Shown piece after piece: positions 11,819 to 13,512 of a stretch of 13,512 bases of DNA. The DNA lies in NCBI GenBank assembly GCA_016649925.1, contig JAENWO010000030.1, forward strand, positions 1 to 13,512, in the 5' to 3' direction. The first letter of the stretch is position 1. Every line of letters starts with the position of its first letter. The position numbers and the translations under genes are program-made. Source of the DNA: Actinomycetales bacterium. GTDB taxonomy: Bacteria; Actinomycetota; Actinomycetes; Actinomycetales; Beutenbergiaceae. Under the pieces are notes generated by a model. It did not search any database, was not told where the DNA came from, and was given only the letters and a program-made list of their open reading frames with translations.

Positions 11819-13477
11819 CTAGGAGGCCGGCTCCAGGTTGGTGAGCACGAGCAACGGGTTGGAGCCCCAGGTCGCCGGCGTGGCGTAGGGATCGTCCGCA
11901 CTGGGCCAGCCGGTGAAGTTCTTGTCGCTGAACAGCCCCCACAACCCGCCGTAGAACATCGAGATCACCGGCGCCTGCTCGAAGACGATGCTCTGCAGCT
12001 CGTGGGCGATCTCCTGCTGACGGCCCTCGTCGAGGGTGACGCGCAGCTCGGCGAGCAGAGCGTCGGCGGCCGGGTCGGAGAACCGCTGGAAGTTCGCGGT
12101 GGTGGTGGTGCCGACCGGTGCGAGGAACGCACTCGAGAGGAGGTTGTTGAAGTCCTCGTAGATGGAGCCGCTGCCGCCGAACGAGCCCATCGACAGCTCG
12201 AAGTTCCCGTTCTGAAGCTCCTGCTGGTAGGCAGCCGGCTGGGGCTGGTTGAGCGTGAGGGCGATGCCCATGGCACCGAGCTGACGCTGCACCTCGGTGG
12301 CACCCTGCAGCCAGTCCGTCCACCCGTTCGGGGTGGTCAGCGTCAGGGTCAGCTGCTGGCCGTCCGCGTCGACGAGCTGGTCGCCGGACATCGTGTAGCC
12401 GGCCTGCTCGAAGTAGGTCAGCGCCTGGTCGGTGCTCTGCGCGACAGCGCCGCCGTCAGGCAGGTCGGGGTTGAGCCAGGCCTCCTGGTTGGGCAGGAGC
12501 AGACCCGACATCCCGGCCGCGTCGACGTAGCCCTGCTCGGCGACGTCGGCGATGCGGCTCCGGTCGAGTGCATAGGACAGGGCGAGCCGGAAGTTCACGT
12601 CGTCGAACGGTGCCTTCGTCAGGTTCGGGAAGAGCGCGATGGTGCCGCCCGGCGGGAACCAGTACGTGTTGCCCTCCCCCGCGGCCACCCAGGTGTTGTC
12701 GACGTCGGACATGAACGCGTACGCCCAGTCGTAGCCGTTGTTCACCACATCCAGCTGCGTGTTGGCGGCGGGCAGGATCAGCTCCTGCACGGCCACGGCG
12801 TCCACGTTCCAGTAGGACTCGTTCCGCACGAGCGTGTACTCGTTCGGCCCGAACTCGCCGAGTGTGTACGGGCCGGTTCCCACCGGGTTCTCGTCGGTGT
12901 ACGTGATCGGGTCCGCGACGTCGGCCCACAGGTGCTCGGGCACGATGAGGGTCTTCTGGAGGATCTGCGCGGCCGGCACGTCCTCGGCGGCGAGGTGGAG
13001 CACGACGTTCTGCCCGTCCACCTCGATCGAGTCGATCAGGTTCGACACGCCCGCGGTGTCGAGGGCTGGGAACTCCTTGAGCAGGTTGAAGGTGAAGACG
13101 ACGTCGTCGGGCGTGAAGGGCTCGCCGTCGGACCACGTGACGCCCTCGCGGATCTCGAAGATCACGGTGCTCGGGTCGGGCTGCTGCTTGCCGCTGGCGA
13201 GAAAGGGGGTCTCCGCGCCGTCGAGCGTGTTCACCACGTATAACGGTTCGTAGATGATCGTCGCGGTGTTGCGCTTCCCCGGGGAGAACGGGTTGAAGTT
13301 GCGGTCGAAGGTGGGCGATCCGTTGTCGGCCGCGATCAGCATCGACGTACCCGTGCCGGCAGTGCCGTCGCTGTTGTTCGGTTGCACGTCCACGTTGCAG
13401 GCCGTCGTGAGCAGCAGGCCCGCGATCCCGATGATGGCGCCCACCTGCACTCTCCGGCGTCGTCCCCACGCATCCAT
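11819..13477 (-). CDS. Opp/Dpp-type ABC transporter solute-binding lipoprotein (SBP_bac_5)
   Basis: The 552-residue protein has a lipoprotein signal: an Arg-rich start (MDAWGRRRRVQ), a hydrophobic core and LLTTAC with lipidation at Cys27 (Thr at -3 is less usual than Leu), then a Gly/Thr-rich tether. The body matches family-5 binding proteins: NTATIIYEPLYV, EIREGVTWSDGEPFTPDDVVFTFN, NPVGTGPYTLGEFGPNEYTLVRNESYW, and FRLALSYALDRSRIADVAEQGY. These proteins bind peptides, nickel or oligosaccharides; here the downstream glycosidases favour oligosaccharide. I choose ATG 13477 over the adjacent GTG 13480 because AAGGAG then sits 6 bases upstream instead of 3. It is the first gene of the operon, so the promoter must lie within or beyond the last 35 bases of the window. 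No operator is visible there. Confidence 0.94.
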   Translation of the reverse strand: MDAWGRRRRVQVGAIIGIAGLLLTTACNVDVQPNNSDGTAGTGTSMLIAADNGSPTFDRNFNPFSPGKRNTATIIYEPLYVVNTLDGAETPFLASGKQQPDPSTVIFEIREGVTWSDGEPFTPDDVVFTFNLLKEFPALDTAGVSNLIDSIEVDGQNVVLHLAAEDVPAAQILQKTLIVPEHLWADVADPITYTDENPVGTGPYTLGEFGPNEYTLVRNESYWNVDAVAVQELILPAANTQLDVVNNGYDWAYAFMSDVDNTWVAAGEGNTYWFPPGGTIALFPNLTKAPFDDVNFRLALSYALDRSRIADVAEQGYVDAAGMSGLLLPNQEAWLNPDLPDGGAVAQSTDQALTYFEQAGYTMSGDQLVDADGQQLTLTLTTPNGWTDWLQGATEVQRQLGAMGIALTLNQPQPAAYQQELQNGNFELSMGSFGGSGSIYEDFNNLLSSAFLAPVGTTTTANFQRFSDPAADALLAELRVTLDEGRQQEIAHELQSIVFEQAPVISMFYGGLWGLFSDKNFTGWPSADDPYATPATWGSNPLLVLTNLEPAS

Positions 13478-13512
13478 CACTGTCTCCTTCGCGTCGTCTT
13501 CGTCACGTGAGG

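Noticed and set aside
11733..12323. Upstream extension of the DppB-like frame
   Set aside because: It runs through the intergenic hairpin and into the binding-protein gene in another frame; the GTG at 11732 gives the expected permease N-terminus.
5196..13477. CebR-type operator (TGGGAGCGCTCCCA-like) expected for a beta-glucoside operon
   Set aside because: I found no such palindrome in the short intergenic gaps. The operon's main promoter lies outside the window, so its absence here is not informative.
1..13512. CRISPR array, tRNA/rRNA, transposase or prophage genes
   Set aside because: No spaced direct-repeat array, no RNA-gene-like stretch and no mobile-element protein motif was seen; the short tandem repeats present have no spacers.

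Overview
The window is high-GC DNA with genes almost end to end. A mycothiol-type isomerase homologue, GTG starts, strong purine-rich ribosome sites and frequent ATGA stop/start overlaps all point to an actinomycete. I would not place it below class level from sequence alone. The left edge is a contig end: bases 1-20 are Illumina Nextera mosaic-end adapter, not genome, and they cut off a gene.

Left part (21-1372, minus strand): a truncated TctC-type solute-binding lipoprotein of a tripartite tricarboxylate transporter is overlapped by the stop codon of an FCD-type GntR regulator. A perfect 12-bp palindrome lies between that regulator and its candidate promoter. Upstream are three 16-bp tandem repeats and two adjacent 10-bp palindromes (1011-1076), then a terminator hairpin and a small dodecin gene. 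Positions 1373-1627 are a divergent intergenic region holding the dodecin ribosome site, a G/C-only 8-bp repeat and a candidate -10 box for the next gene.

Middle (1628-5195): a plus-strand cytoplasmic prolyl oligopeptidase converges on a minus-strand pair, a PNPOx/PdxH-like flavoprotein followed by a mycothiol-dependent maleylpyruvate isomerase-like enzyme. A perfect 18-bp inverted repeat separates the converging units. The PdxH-like gene looks leaderless.

Right part (5250-13477, all minus strand) is the most coherent system. In transcription order it reads: Opp/Dpp-type solute-binding lipoprotein, two permeases, a two-domain ATPase fusion, a cytoplasmic GH1 beta-glucosidase, and a secreted glycoamylase-like (PF10091) protein. 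Four of these genes are joined by three 4-bp ATGA overlaps. The simplest reading is a beta-glucan or beta-oligosaccharide utilisation operon: the secreted enzyme cuts a polymer outside the cell, the ABC transporter imports oligosaccharides, and the GH1 enzyme releases glucose. PF10091 includes endo-beta-1,2-glucanases (GH144), so sophoro-oligosaccharides are one candidate substrate, but this is inference. The operon promoter and any dedicated regulator lie beyond the right edge. I saw no rRNA, tRNA, CRISPR array, insertion sequence or phage gene, and no gene-free stretch longer than about 255 bases.
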